From NCBI RefSeq assembly GCF_026965555.1, contig NZ_CP114040.1, positions 372,001-436,000 of the forward strand: a stretch of DNA of 64,000 nucleotides, written 5' to 3'. Under the pieces are notes generated by a model. The model was not told the DNA's origin. It worked only from the letters and a program-made list of their open reading frames with translations, and ran no database searches. Below are positions 8,971 through 17,590 of the stretch, in pieces. Source of the DNA: Nannocystis punicea (lineage in GTDB: Bacteria > Myxococcota_A > Polyangia > Nannocystales > Nannocystaceae). A program made the translations under genes and the position numbers. Position 1 is the first letter of the stretch. Each line of letters begins with the position of its first letter.

Positions 8971-9002
8971 ACCCGATCCATACATCCCGCGACGGACTCG
9001 CC

Positions 9003-10058
9003 ATGCAACCTGCCACTCAATCCTCCTCGACCTCCCTCGCCCACGCCTGGCGTGACCTCCGCGAAAGCGAGCCGAAGCTGCGGATCCGCGACGCCGCGAC
9101 CCGCCTCGGCGTCAGCGAGGCCGAGCTGCGCGCGACCGAGTGCGGCACCACCACGGTCCGCCTCGTCGACGACTGGCCGGCCATCCTGCGCCGGCTGCCG
9201 CTGCTCGGCGAGGTCATGGCGCTCACGCGCAACGAGAGCGCGGTGCACGAGAAGATCGGCGAATACACGGAGCCGGAGATCTCGGGCCCGCACGGGATCG
9301 TCCACGGCAGCGGCCCCATCGACCTGCGGCTGTTCCTGTCCAAGTGGGCCCACGGGTTCGCGGTCGAGGAGGACGGCAAGCAGAGCCTGCACTTCTTCGA
9401 CGCCCACGGCGACGCGGTGCACAAGGTCTACGCCAAGGAGAAGACCGAGCTGGCCGAGTACCGCATGCTGGTCGACATCTTCCGCGCGGAGGACCAGCGC
9501 CAGGCGATCGAGCTGACCCCGCGGCCGGCCCGCAAGGCGGACCCGGCCGACGCCGAGATCGACGTCGCCGCGCTTCAGGCCGGTTGGCGGGAATTGCGCG
9601 ACACCCACGACTTCTTCGGCCTGCTGCGCAAGCACGGCGTGTCGCGCCTGCAGGCGATGCGCCTCGCCCCCGAGGGCTTCGTCCGCCCGGTCGGCACCGA
9701 CAGCGTCGACAGGGTCCTGAACGCCGCCGCCGCCAGCGGCCTGTCGATCATGATCTTCGTCGGCAACCCCGGCTGCTTGCAGATCCACACCGGCCCGGTG
9801 CGCAAGATCGTCCCCATGGGCCCGTGGATCAACGTCCTCGATCCGGGCTTCAACCTCCACCTCCGCCGCGACCACGTCGCCCGCGCCTTCGTCGTCGACA
9901 AGCCGACCGACGACGGAGTGGTCACCTCGCTCGAGCTGTTCGACGCCCAGGGCGACAACATCGCCCTGCTGTTCGGCGAGCGCAAACCCGGCCGCCCCGA
10001 GCTGCCCGAATGGCGCGAGCTGCTCGGGACGCTGAATGCTCCTTCGGACATGTCCTGA
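9003..10058 (+). CDS. hemS: HemS/HmuS-type haem-degrading or haem-trafficking factor
   Basis: 351 residues, cytoplasmic, the usual length for the family. Two homologous halves are visible; each has a WRELRD-like helix start and a later block (HFFDAHGDAVHKVY in the first, LELFDAQGDNIALLF in the second). Family members bind haem and degrade or deliver it after import. It starts 32 bp after hmuY. The last four codons and the stop (Ser-Asp-Met-Ser-stop) lie inside a palindromic GGACATGTCC element, so the C-terminus may have been altered by that repeat. No haem ABC permease is present here. Confidence 0.85.
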   Translation: MQPATQSSSTSLAHAWRDLRESEPKLRIRDAATRLGVSEAELRATECGTTTVRLVDDWPAILRRLPLLGEVMALTRNESAVHEKIGEYTEPEISGPHGIVHGSGPIDLRLFLSKWAHGFAVEEDGKQSLHFFDAHGDAVHKVYAKEKTELAEYRMLVDIFRAEDQRQAIELTPRPARKADPADAEIDVAALQAGWRELRDTHDFFGLLRKHGVSRLQAMRLAPEGFVRPVGTDSVDRVLNAAAASGLSIMIFVGNPGCLQIHTGPVRKIVPMGPWINVLDPGFNLHLRRDHVARAFVVDKPTDDGVVTSLELFDAQGDNIALLFGERKPGRPELPEWRELLGTLNAPSDMS

Positions 10059-10065
10059 GGAGCAT
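10036..10065. repeat. Palindromic element spanning the hemS stop codon
   Basis: ATGCTCCT at 10036-10043 pairs with AGGAGCAT at 10058-10065. The loop contains the exact 10-mer GGACATGTCC at 10046-10055. The hemS TGA (10056-10058) is inside the structure. This is a member of the dispersed family described in the findings. Confidence 0.8.
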
Positions 10066-10188
10066 GTGACGCCGGAGCGGGCGCTCCGGCGGACGTGCCG
10101 AGCGCTCCGCTGTCGACGGGGCTGTCCGGATGCAGATGCGCTCCAGAGTAGGGGCGCTCGCAAGCGTCGTGTAATCGCGCTCGTGTGA

Positions 10189-10204
10189 ATGTCCGCGAGG
10201 ACAT
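10189..10204. repeat. Dispersed hairpin element with GCGA loop
   Basis: ATGTCC-GCGA-GGACAT is a perfect 6-bp stem closed by a GNRA-type tetraloop. It lies 16 bp beyond the stop of the lipoprotein gene at 10220-11353, so it could act in 3'-end formation. No T-run follows on either strand. Confidence 0.8.
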
Positions 10205-10219
10205 GTCGCCCGGGACACG

Positions 10220-11353
10220 TCAATCGGCGAACGCGACCACCCACCAGTCGTACTGGCCGTCGTCGAAGTCGTAGCCGGCGACGGTGATCCGGCCCGAGTC
10301 GTCGATCGCCACCAGCTCGCTCGCGAGCTCGGCGCAGGCGCGGCGGCCGACCTCGGCGCCGTCGGGGCCGAGGCGCACCGCTGTCGGCGGGCCGTTTGGC
10401 TCGATCGGATGGCCGAGCACGGCGATCTGCCCGGCCTCGTTCATGGCGAGCGCGCCGATGGTCACCCCGACCTCGGCCTCGGTCCTCTCCCACTCGAGCG
10501 CTCCGTCGCTCGAGAAGCGGGCCAGACCGTTGAGCTGCTCGCCGATGACGACGCCGCCGGCCGCGTCGACGCCGACGAAGCGCTCGGTGAGCGCCTCCTT
10601 GCCCCACTCGACCTCCCACAGCTGGGCCCCGTCGGGGCCCAGGGCTCGCACCTTCCGGGTCGTCAGCACCACCGCGGCCGTCACTCCCGCGGAGCTGCGC
10701 GCGAACGCCTGCATGAAGTCGGGGTTGGGCTGCTTCCACGCCACGGAGCCCGCGGAGTCGAGCGCGACCAGCGAGCTCGTGTGCGTGACGACGGTCGAGC
10801 CGTCGGGTCCTGGGATGGGCCGCCCGAGGACGCCGCCGTCGCTCGCCAGATCGAACTCGACCTCCCACAGCAGCGCGCCGTCGACCGAGTACTTGCGCAC
10901 CCAGTCGCGCTGAGCTTGCGGCGTGCTCTGCTCGACCTGCAGCAGCACGTTGCCCTCGCCGTCGACCCCGCCCCAGCGGGCCGAGACCTCCGGGGTCGAG
11001 ACCTCGAGCGGGGCGAGCTCGACGCCCTGCGGATCGAGGTCGAGGACGCGGAACGTGCCGGGCTCGCTCTCGGTCGCGCGTACGTGCCCGCGCGAATCGA
11101 CGGCGAGGTCCATGAGCGTGTGGAGCTTCGGCACGTCGTGGGCCCACCGCACGTCGGCGCAGCCCAGCTCGTCGCCCGAGCCACCGCTCGTCGTCGGCGC
11201 GTCGGTCGACGTCTCACTGCCACCCGTCGACGACTCGCCGGGGGACGGCTCCGTCGAGCCGGCGCTCTCGCCGGCCGTCGCAGTGTCGCCGCCCTGAGGA
11301 TTGCAAGCCGACAACACCCCGAGACAAATCAGCCAGTGCTTCTCCCAAGCCAT
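10220..11353 (-). CDS. Beta-propeller-like lipoprotein
   Basis: 377 residues. The signal peptide ends in the lipobox GVLSAC, followed by a Ser/Thr/Gly linker to about residue 60. Then come repeated segments of the form 'SxDGALLWEVEF' and 'GPDGAQLWEVEW', about 45 residues apart, typical of PQQ-like or SBBP-type propeller blades. It is probably anchored to the outer membrane and surface-exposed. No catalytic residues are visible. It is monocistronic, with a dispersed hairpin just 3'. Confidence 0.75.
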   Translation of the reverse strand: MAWEKHWLICLGVLSACNPQGGDTATAGESAGSTEPSPGESSTGGSETSTDAPTTSGGSGDELGCADVRWAHDVPKLHTLMDLAVDSRGHVRATESEPGTFRVLDLDPQGVELAPLEVSTPEVSARWGGVDGEGNVLLQVEQSTPQAQRDWVRKYSVDGALLWEVEFDLASDGGVLGRPIPGPDGSTVVTHTSSLVALDSAGSVAWKQPNPDFMQAFARSSAGVTAAVVLTTRKVRALGPDGAQLWEVEWGKEALTERFVGVDAAGGVVIGEQLNGLARFSSDGALEWERTEAEVGVTIGALAMNEAGQIAVLGHPIEPNGPPTAVRLGPDGAEVGRRACAELASELVAIDDSGRITVAGYDFDDGQYDWWVVAFAD

Positions 11354-11594
11354 GCCGGGACGATACGCGGCTGGGGGGCGCGGCGCAACTGCGCGAGCGG
11401 GCGGCGAGGACTACCGGGGTATTTGGGGCCGCCCTCGCCTGTCGCGCAGGTCGTGTCGCCGGTCGGTCACGACTCGCTGGTTCGCGCGCCAGGACGACGC
11501 GCAATGCTTCGAGCGTGCCATTATTCCGACGTACCTGTCTCAAAGGACATTTCACGCCGAGGTTCCCGCGGGAGTCCGGGTGATGAACGGCGAA

Positions 11595-12920
11595 TCAGGG
11601 CATGACCTCCGGCCACGTGCAAATGCACGCTTCCGGCGGGTCCTGGCAGCTCACCGGCACCGCGTGCGCGGCGACGAAGGCGGCGAATTCGTCGGGGTCG
11701 AGCGCGGGGTTGTCGACGGCGATGACTTCATTCGGGCCGGTCGCGAGCGCGTCGAGGCCGGCGAGCGACTGCAACGCGGGGCCGTCGGCGAGGTGGAGCG
11801 CCTGCATCTCGGTGACGGCGCCGAGGCCGGTGAGATCGACGATGGGAGGTCCGCTGCCGGGCACGCAACGGCCGAGCTCGAGGGTGTCGAGGCGTTCGAG
11901 GCTCGACAGGCCCGACAGCGAGGCCAGGGCCGGCAGGTCGTGCAGTCGGAGCTGGGAGACCCGGCGCAGACCGCCCAGCGGCGCCAGCGAGTCGAGCTGC
12001 GGGAGGCCGGCGATCTCGAGCATCCCGGCCCCCTGCATGGCCTCGAGGCCGGCGAGCGACGGTAGCGGGAGGTCGTGCAAGATCAACGAGCCAGTGGACA
12101 GGTCGCCCGTGTCCCACAGTCCGCCGAGGCCGGCGATGCTGGCGAGCCCCGTCGAGCGCAGCAGCTGAATCGATGCAGGAGTGCCGCGAACGCCGGCCAG
12201 CGCGTCGAGGGTCGTCAGCGCCGGACACTGCTCGATCGTCAGCCGGTCGAGCGAGGTCCCGACCGGCAAGGCGGGCAGCGCGGCGAGGACCGGGTCGAAG
12301 CGGAAGCTGAGCCGTCGGACGCCGGCGATGTTCGACAGCGGCGAGAGGTCGACGAGGGCGTCGCAAAACTCGACGGTCAGGGCCGCGGTCGTCTCCATCC
12401 CGGCCAGGGCGCTCACGTCGACGAGGGCCGGGTTGTCCAGGATGAACACTTCGTCGGCGCGCCGCAGGCACTCGAGGCTCGCGAGGTCGGCGAGGCCGTC
12501 GTTCTCGACGATGAGGAGGAGGTCGCCGACCTGCTGCAGCGCGCGTAGCTGGCCCGGCAACGGGCCGCTGAAGCCCGTGATCTCGAGGCGGCCGGTGACC
12601 TCGCGCATGCACTCGAAGTCCGCCGGATCTTGCCCGGGCGTGATGGAGAGGTCGCCGTCGAAGGTCCAGGGCTCGTCGCAAACCGCGTCGCAGTCGAGCG
12701 GCGAGCCGCCGGTCGTGGTCGGCTCGGTGGGCGATTCGGAGGTCGCGGCCTCGGTGGTGCTCGTCGTGGCGGAGGTCGTGGCCTCGGTGGTGGTCGTCGT
12801 GGCGGAGGTCGTGACCTCGGTGGCGGAGGTCGTGGCCTCGGTGCCGGCGCTCTCGGTGGGCGCTGCGGGGCCGCAGGCGGCCAGCGCGAGCGCCCACGCG
12901 AGGCGGTCAGGTGTTGACAT
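11595..12920 (-). CDS. Leucine-rich-repeat-like lipoprotein, possible effector partner
   Basis: 441 residues. A short signal peptide (lipobox-like LALAAC) is followed by a low-complexity Thr/Ser/Glu linker to about residue 75. A solenoid of irregular 22-25-residue leucine repeats (for example LASLSGLSSLERLDTLEL) then resembles the receptor-L/LRR lipoproteins of myxobacteria. Its ATG lies 14 bp inside the end of vgrG, so the two are co-translated. That coupling suggests it belongs to the VgrG module, for example as an immunity or surface-recognition protein. This role is inferred and no family match is claimed. Confidence 0.7.
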   Translation of the reverse strand: MSTPDRLAWALALAACGPAAPTESAGTEATTSATEVTTSATTTTTEATTSATTSTTEAATSESPTEPTTTGGSPLDCDAVCDEPWTFDGDLSITPGQDPADFECMREVTGRLEITGFSGPLPGQLRALQQVGDLLLIVENDGLADLASLECLRRADEVFILDNPALVDVSALAGMETTAALTVEFCDALVDLSPLSNIAGVRRLSFRFDPVLAALPALPVGTSLDRLTIEQCPALTTLDALAGVRGTPASIQLLRSTGLASIAGLGGLWDTGDLSTGSLILHDLPLPSLAGLEAMQGAGMLEIAGLPQLDSLAPLGGLRRVSQLRLHDLPALASLSGLSSLERLDTLELGRCVPGSGPPIVDLTGLGAVTEMQALHLADGPALQSLAGLDALATGPNEVIAVDNPALDPDEFAAFVAAHAVPVSCQDPPEACICTWPEVMP

Positions 12921-15156
12921 TGACCATGGCGCCGGTGATGGACACGATCGCGCCGGCGGAGATCGTGACGCCGCCGGGGCCGATCTCGACGGTCGAGCCG
13001 CCGGCGGACAGGGTGATCGAGGCGGCGGTGATCGACAGGGTGCCGGCGACGCTCAGGGTGTCGCCGCCGCCGATGTTGGTGGTCCGCGCGGCGCCGACGT
13101 TGAGGTCGTGCGACGCGGAGAAGGTCATGCTGGTCGCGCCGCCGACGTTGGTGGTGCTGCTGCCGCCGACGCTGGTGGTGTTGGTGCCGCCGATCGTGGT
13201 GGTGCTGCTGCCGCCGACGCTGGTGGTGCTGCTGCCGCCGCCGGTGACGCTCATCGCCCCGGACACGCTGAGGGTCATGCTGGCGCCGACGGTGGTCGAT
13301 TGATTGGCGCCGATGGTCGACGTCTGATTGGCGCCGACGGAGATCGTCTGGTTGGCGCCGACGGTCTCGTTCTGCATCGAGCCGACGGTGAGGGTCTGGT
13401 TGTTGCCGACGGAGATCGTCTGGTTGTTGCCGACGGTGAGCGATTGATCGACGCCGACGGTCAGCGACTCGTTGTTGCCGACGCTGGCGGTGCGGTCGAC
13501 GCCGACGTCGTCCTTCTGGTGGCGACCGACGTTGCTCGAGTCGTCGCGGCCGCTCTTGCGCGTGGTGTCGCGGATGACGTCGGTGTTCATGTCCTGCTGG
13601 CCGTGGATGTAGATCTCCTCGGCCCCGGCCGCGTCCTCGAAGCGGATCTCGTTCGAGCCGCCGCCGCCCGGGCTGGTCTCGGTCTTGATCGTGCTCTTGG
13701 TCTTCTCGAGCGGCAGGTCGTACGGCGGCCGGTTCTGGCCGTTGTAGACGCAACCGGTGACGACGGGGCGGTCGGGGTCGCCGTCGAGGAACTCCACCAG
13801 GACCTCCATGCCGACCCGCGGGATGAAGACTGCGCCCCACGAGGGGCCGGCCCACTTCTGGGCGACGCGGATCCAGCACGAGGCGGTGTCGTCGAACGGG
13901 GAGATCCGGTCCCAGTGGAAGTGGACCTTGATCCGCCCGTGTTCGTCGGTGTGCACCTCCTCGCCCTGGGGGCCGACGACGATCGCGGTCTGCGGGCCGT
14001 GGGCGCGCGGGCGCGTCAGCGTCGGCTCTGGCCGCCACGGCAGGTCGGCGGGGATCGCCTCGAACTCGTTGTCGTAGCGGCTCTGGCCGCCCGAGCCGGC
14101 GTACATGTCCTCCTCGGGCGCGGCGCCGCGGTGGCGCACGCGCACGAGCAGGTACTCGCGGTCGAGCTGCGGCTGCGGGTGGCCGACCAGCGAGAAGGTG
14201 TAGCCGGGCGTGAGCTCGGTGACGTCACCTGTCCCCAAGTACACGCGGGTCTGGGCCGCCTGCTGCTCGAGCTTGCGCTTGGCCCGCTTGCTGCCGTCGT
14301 CGCGGTGGAGCCGCAATTCGTCGTGGTCGAACACCTCGCGGTCGCGGCCGCGGAGGTCCTTCGACCGCCGCTCGCGCTGGTACGGCGAATCGCTGGGGTG
14401 CAGCCAGTCGAAGTCGCGCTGGGCGATCGAGGTGGTCCGCAGCGACCAGGTCGGGGTGAGGCTGTCGACGGACTGGCGCAGGGCGGTGCCGGTCTGACGC
14501 GCGAGGTAGTCGACGTGCTCGCGCCCGCCCTCGAGCGGGAGCGGCTTGCAGCGGTCGCTCTCGCCGGCGAGCACGAGGACCTCGGGGCCGCCGTTCACCG
14601 GGTGCTCGAAGTAGTAGAGGATGCCCTCCTCCTGCATGAGGCGGGCGGCGAACTCGAGGTCGGTCTCGCGGAACTGGACGCAGTACTCGCGCGGCTCGTA
14701 GGCGGCGGCGTCGAGGTCGAGCCGCAGCCGCCGACCCTCGAGCTCGAGGCCGGGCTCGAGCACCTGGCGGAGGATGTCGGGGACGCTCTGCTCCTGAAAG
14801 AAGCGGGTGTTGACGACCTGGCCGAGCAGGGCGAGCGCGGGCACGAGGTCGACGCCGAGGACGAGGCGGTCGGTGACGACGCCGAGCTCCTGCATGCGGG
14901 CGACGACGCCGTAGACGGCCCGCGCGGCGACGTCGCGCTCGATGAAGAAGTCGCACTCGGCGCCGAGGAGGTGGCTCGGGTCGACCGACAGATCGTCGGT
15001 GAGGATCTCGAGGTGCAGGCGGTACGGCTCCGACAGCCCCTCGACCAGGTCGAAGCGGCGGACGTGCCAGACGACCCCCTGGGTGCCCTTGCACGTGAAG
15101 CTGTAGCGCGTTGCAGCGAGCAGGCCGCTGCGGTCGTCCGAGGCGTGGTCGTTCAT
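12907..15156 (-). CDS. vgrG: VgrG spike protein of a type VI secretion system
   Basis: 749 residues. The N-terminal hub region (about 1-380) is gp27/gp44-like, with EFAARLMQEEGILYYFEH as a typical VgrG block. The OB-fold gp5 domain follows (HGRIKVHFHWDR, SCWIRVAQKWAG, VLVEFLDGDPDRPVVTG). A C-terminal beta-helix has about twenty short repeats such as VGNNQTLTVG and VGGSSTTTIGG (about 560-749). It forms the puncturing tip of a T6SS and carries effectors. I chose ATG 15156. No T6SS structural genes are in the window, so this is an orphan vgrG island. It is divergent from the gene at 15276. Confidence 0.95.
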   Translation of the reverse strand: MNDHASDDRSGLLAATRYSFTCKGTQGVVWHVRRFDLVEGLSEPYRLHLEILTDDLSVDPSHLLGAECDFFIERDVAARAVYGVVARMQELGVVTDRLVLGVDLVPALALLGQVVNTRFFQEQSVPDILRQVLEPGLELEGRRLRLDLDAAAYEPREYCVQFRETDLEFAARLMQEEGILYYFEHPVNGGPEVLVLAGESDRCKPLPLEGGREHVDYLARQTGTALRQSVDSLTPTWSLRTTSIAQRDFDWLHPSDSPYQRERRSKDLRGRDREVFDHDELRLHRDDGSKRAKRKLEQQAAQTRVYLGTGDVTELTPGYTFSLVGHPQPQLDREYLLVRVRHRGAAPEEDMYAGSGGQSRYDNEFEAIPADLPWRPEPTLTRPRAHGPQTAIVVGPQGEEVHTDEHGRIKVHFHWDRISPFDDTASCWIRVAQKWAGPSWGAVFIPRVGMEVLVEFLDGDPDRPVVTGCVYNGQNRPPYDLPLEKTKSTIKTETSPGGGGSNEIRFEDAAGAEEIYIHGQQDMNTDVIRDTTRKSGRDDSSNVGRHQKDDVGVDRTASVGNNESLTVGVDQSLTVGNNQTISVGNNQTLTVGSMQNETVGANQTISVGANQTSTIGANQSTTVGASMTLSVSGAMSVTGGGSSTTSVGGSSTTTIGGTNTTSVGGSSTTNVGGATSMTFSASHDLNVGAARTTNIGGGDTLSVAGTLSITAASITLSAGGSTVEIGPGGVTISAGAIVSITGAMVNVNT

Positions 15157-15275
15157 CGCGGCGCGGCAGCAGTGTTGCACGCGTGCGAGCGGCCGGCGAG
15201 TCGAAGTGAGGCGCGCGAGAGCGCGGCGCGGTCTCGATCGCGGCGGCTCCGACGCGGCTGGTGTAGATTCGCGGC

Positions 15276-15815
15276 GTGGCGCGCAAGGTGGCGATCGCGG
15301 GGCGCTTCGGCGAGCAATGGTGGTTGATGGCCGGGCGCGGCGTGGGCGTGTCGCGCGAGGTCGCGGAGCGCACTGTCGACGCGCTGGCGCTGACATCGGA
15401 CACAGCCGCGGCGCTGCGCGGGCTGCTGTTCGCGGCGGCGGCGATCGACGCGTCGCGGCTGGAGCGCGCGGCGCTGCGGCGCTGGCTCGTCGATCTGCTG
15501 GTGCGCGGGCGACTCGTCCACGAACGCGAGGCGCCGGCGCGCGAGTCCGGGCAGGCAGGCCGCGTCGCCGCCGAGCGCGCGGCCGAGGAGGCCGACACGC
15601 AGCTGATCGAGACCGACTGGATCGGGCTCGAGCTGGTCGACGCGCACGGCGCCGCCGTGGCCTGGGAGCCCTACGTGATCGAGCTGCCCGACGGCAGGCA
15701 GCTGCGCGGCTCGCTCGGCCCCGACGGCAAGGCCGTCGTGCGCGGGCTGCCGTCCGGGACGTGCAAGATCACCTTCCCGCGGCGCGGCGCGAACATGTGG
15801 GCCGCGGCCGAGTGA
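15276..15815 (+). CDS. T6SS-associated hypothetical protein
   Basis: 179 residues, no signal peptide. The N-terminal 90 residues are Ala/Arg-rich and helical. The C-terminal 65 residues form a beta-rich module (WIGLELVDAHGAAVAWEPY, LRGSLGPDGKAVVRGLPSG, KITFP). I recall modules of this kind from VgrG-linked proteins in proteobacteria and myxobacteria, where they may help load effectors. It is divergent from vgrG and is the first gene of the plus-strand effector island. The precise role is unknown. Confidence 0.6.
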   Translation: MARKVAIAGRFGEQWWLMAGRGVGVSREVAERTVDALALTSDTAAALRGLLFAAAAIDASRLERAALRRWLVDLLVRGRLVHEREAPARESGQAGRVAAERAAEEADTQLIETDWIGLELVDAHGAAVAWEPYVIELPDGRQLRGSLGPDGKAVVRGLPSGTCKITFPRRGANMWAAAE

Positions 15816-15947
15816 TTGTGGGCAGCGGACGACGGCGATTGTGGGCACCGCGTTCGTGGACCGGAATCGTGGCACGAGACGAATCGCAGGCGGTGAGCGG
15901 GCGGCGCGTGTCGGTCGGACAGCATCGAAGGGGCGCGGCCTCGTTGC

Positions 15948-15967
15948 ATATGTCTGATAGGACATAT
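15948..15967. repeat. Dispersed hairpin element in a 293-bp gap
   Basis: ATATGTC-TGATAG-GACATAT forms a perfect 7-bp stem between the genes ending at 15815 and starting at 16109. It varies in its outer bases from the usual CATGTCC form. Confidence 0.7.
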
Positions 15968-16108
15968 CCGATCGGTCGGACAGCCCGGTCTCCGGTCGGC
16001 CGCGCGGTTTCGCGGGGCGCGGAGGCGCCCGCGGGGGCAGGCGCACGGGCGCGCGGCGGCGGGTTCGGCTTGTCGTCGGCCGGGGCGGGCGGATACCGTG
16101 GCGGGGCG

Positions 16109-16744
16109 ATGGCGAGTCACCGGGTGGCGCAGGGAGAGTGCGCGGGGAGCATCGCGGCCCGCCACGGCGTCGACTGGCGGGAGGTCTGGGACCACCCGAG
16201 CAACGCGGCGCTGCGCGAGCGGGCGCGCGACCCGAGCGCGCTGCTGCCGGGCGACGCGCTGTTCGTGCCGGAGCCGGCGGCCCGGTGGGAGGCGCGGGCG
16301 ACCGGCGCCTCGCACCGCTTCAAGCTGGCGCCCGCGGGCGCGGAGGTGCGGCTGCGCTTCGTCGAGGGCGACGAGCCGCTGGCCGGGGCTTCGTACAGGT
16401 TCTTTGTGACAGGTATGGAAGAACCTGTCCGAGAGGGCAGGACCGACGGGGACGGGCGGCTGGTCGAGGCGATCGGCTGCGAGGCGACGGAGGCGGTGGT
16501 CGAGTTCCCGGAGCGCAAGCGGATGTACCGGCTGCGGCTCGGGCACCTCGACCCGGTGTCGGAGGTGTCGGGGGCGCAGGCGCGGCTCGGGCAGCTCGGC
16601 TACTACCACGGGCGCGTGACCGGCGAGCTCGACGACGCGACGGCGCTGGCGCTGTGGGGGCTGCAGCTGCGCGAGGGGCTGCCGGCGACCGGCGAGCTCG
16701 ACGCGGCGACGCAGGCCAAGCTGCGCGAGCTGTACGGGATGTGA
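16109..16744 (+). CDS. LysM plus peptidoglycan-binding-1 protein of the VgrG island
   Basis: 211 residues. A LysM-like motif at about 1-55 begins HRVAQGECAGSIAARHGVDW. A beta-rich middle follows, then a PG_binding_1 domain at about 150-211 (AQARLGQLGYYHGRVTGELD, ATQAKLRELYG). Together these suggest binding to cell wall glycans, either as a delivery adaptor or as part of an effector. No signal peptide is present, as expected for a T6SS cargo. A 34-bp inverted repeat at 16395-16428 is read in frame as part of the middle domain. It ends nine bases before the next gene. Confidence 0.8.
   Translation: MASHRVAQGECAGSIAARHGVDWREVWDHPSNAALRERARDPSALLPGDALFVPEPAARWEARATGASHRFKLAPAGAEVRLRFVEGDEPLAGASYRFFVTGMEEPVREGRTDGDGRLVEAIGCEATEAVVEFPERKRMYRLRLGHLDPVSEVSGAQARLGQLGYYHGRVTGELDDATALALWGLQLREGLPATGELDAATQAKLRELYGM
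16395..16428. repeat. In-frame palindromic element inside a coding region
   Basis: ACAGGTTCTT at 16395-16404 and AAGAACCTGT at 16419-16428 are perfect 10-bp arms around a 14-bp loop that contains a further ACAGGT. The element contributes about eleven residues (YRFFVTGMEEP region) to the LysM protein. Confidence 0.75.
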
Positions 16745-16753
16745 GGTGGACGC

Positions 16754-17580
16754 GTGCTGCGGCTGTGCGACCCGTACGAACTGGATGTCCCCGACGACCT
16801 GGCCGATCGGACCGGCTACGTGTTCGAGGAGGCCGGCGGCGGCGAGGCCGATCGCCTGGTGATCGAGGTCGAGGCGCTGCCGGCCGACGTGCGCCCGGCC
16901 GACATGATCGCCGCCAACCGCAAGAGCGCCGCGCGGGCGCTCGGCGGCGATCCAGGGTGGCCCGAAGGACAGGTCGACACCGGCCTCGGGCCGGCCCGCA
17001 CCCTGACGATCACCGACCCGGAGATCGCCGGCGGCGTGTGGGTCGCGGCCCTCCGCGACGACCGCGGGCGGATGTGGACCCTGCGCTTCGAGAGCGCGCG
17101 CGAGTGGGCCGACACCGTGTTCCTCGCGCTGGTGGCGGCGATCGGCGGCGGCTCGCTGCCGCCGGGCTGGGCCCACCGGCGGGCCCACGGCACGCCGCTG
17201 GCGCTGCCGACCTGGCTGCGGCCGCCGCGGGTGTACCGGTTCACGAACGCGAGCGGCGACGTCAGATGTATCTTGGACCAGGGCTCTTCGGACATGCCCG
17301 GAGAGTCAGAGTTCGAGGCGTGGGGCGAGCCGGCCCCGGCGAGCTGCTGGTGGTGCACCCGCTGGGCGCCGGGGAGGCGACGCTGGCCGGCGCGGAGGCG
17401 ACGTGGGGGCAGTGGCGGCTCGACCGCTGCGACCCGTACGGCACGGTGCTGGGGTCGACGTGGGCGCGGGTGGCGGTGGCGCCGGGGCTGTCGCTGCGGC
17501 TCGCGGTGATCGAGCGCGAGGTCGAGGGGATCGGCGAGGCGGGGTTCTCGGCGATGGTCGCCGGCGTGGCGCGGCACTGA
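16754..17580 (+). pseudogene. T6SS-island gene split by a frameshift at a repeat element
   Basis: The first frame starts at 16754 (MLRLCDPYELDVPDD) and reads like protein for about 170 residues, to about 17265 (RVYRFTNASGD). It then degenerates into Arg/Trp-rich out-of-frame sequence to 17509. From about 17310 to the stop at 17580 a different frame reads like protein (GELLVVHPLGAGEATLAG...GLSLRLAVIE). The switch falls at a GGACATG-type element (about 17262-17303), so its insertion may have broken the gene. A sequencing error, or two overlapping genes with the second starting near 17266, are alternatives. The family was not identified; its neighbours suggest an effector-associated role. Confidence 0.6.
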
Positions 17581-17590
17581 GGAGGGGAGG

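Noticed and set aside
12181..15327. A 1048-codon open frame on the plus strand
   Set aside because: It is antisense to vgrG and the LRR-like lipoprotein, whose motifs are unmistakable; its composition is artefactual.
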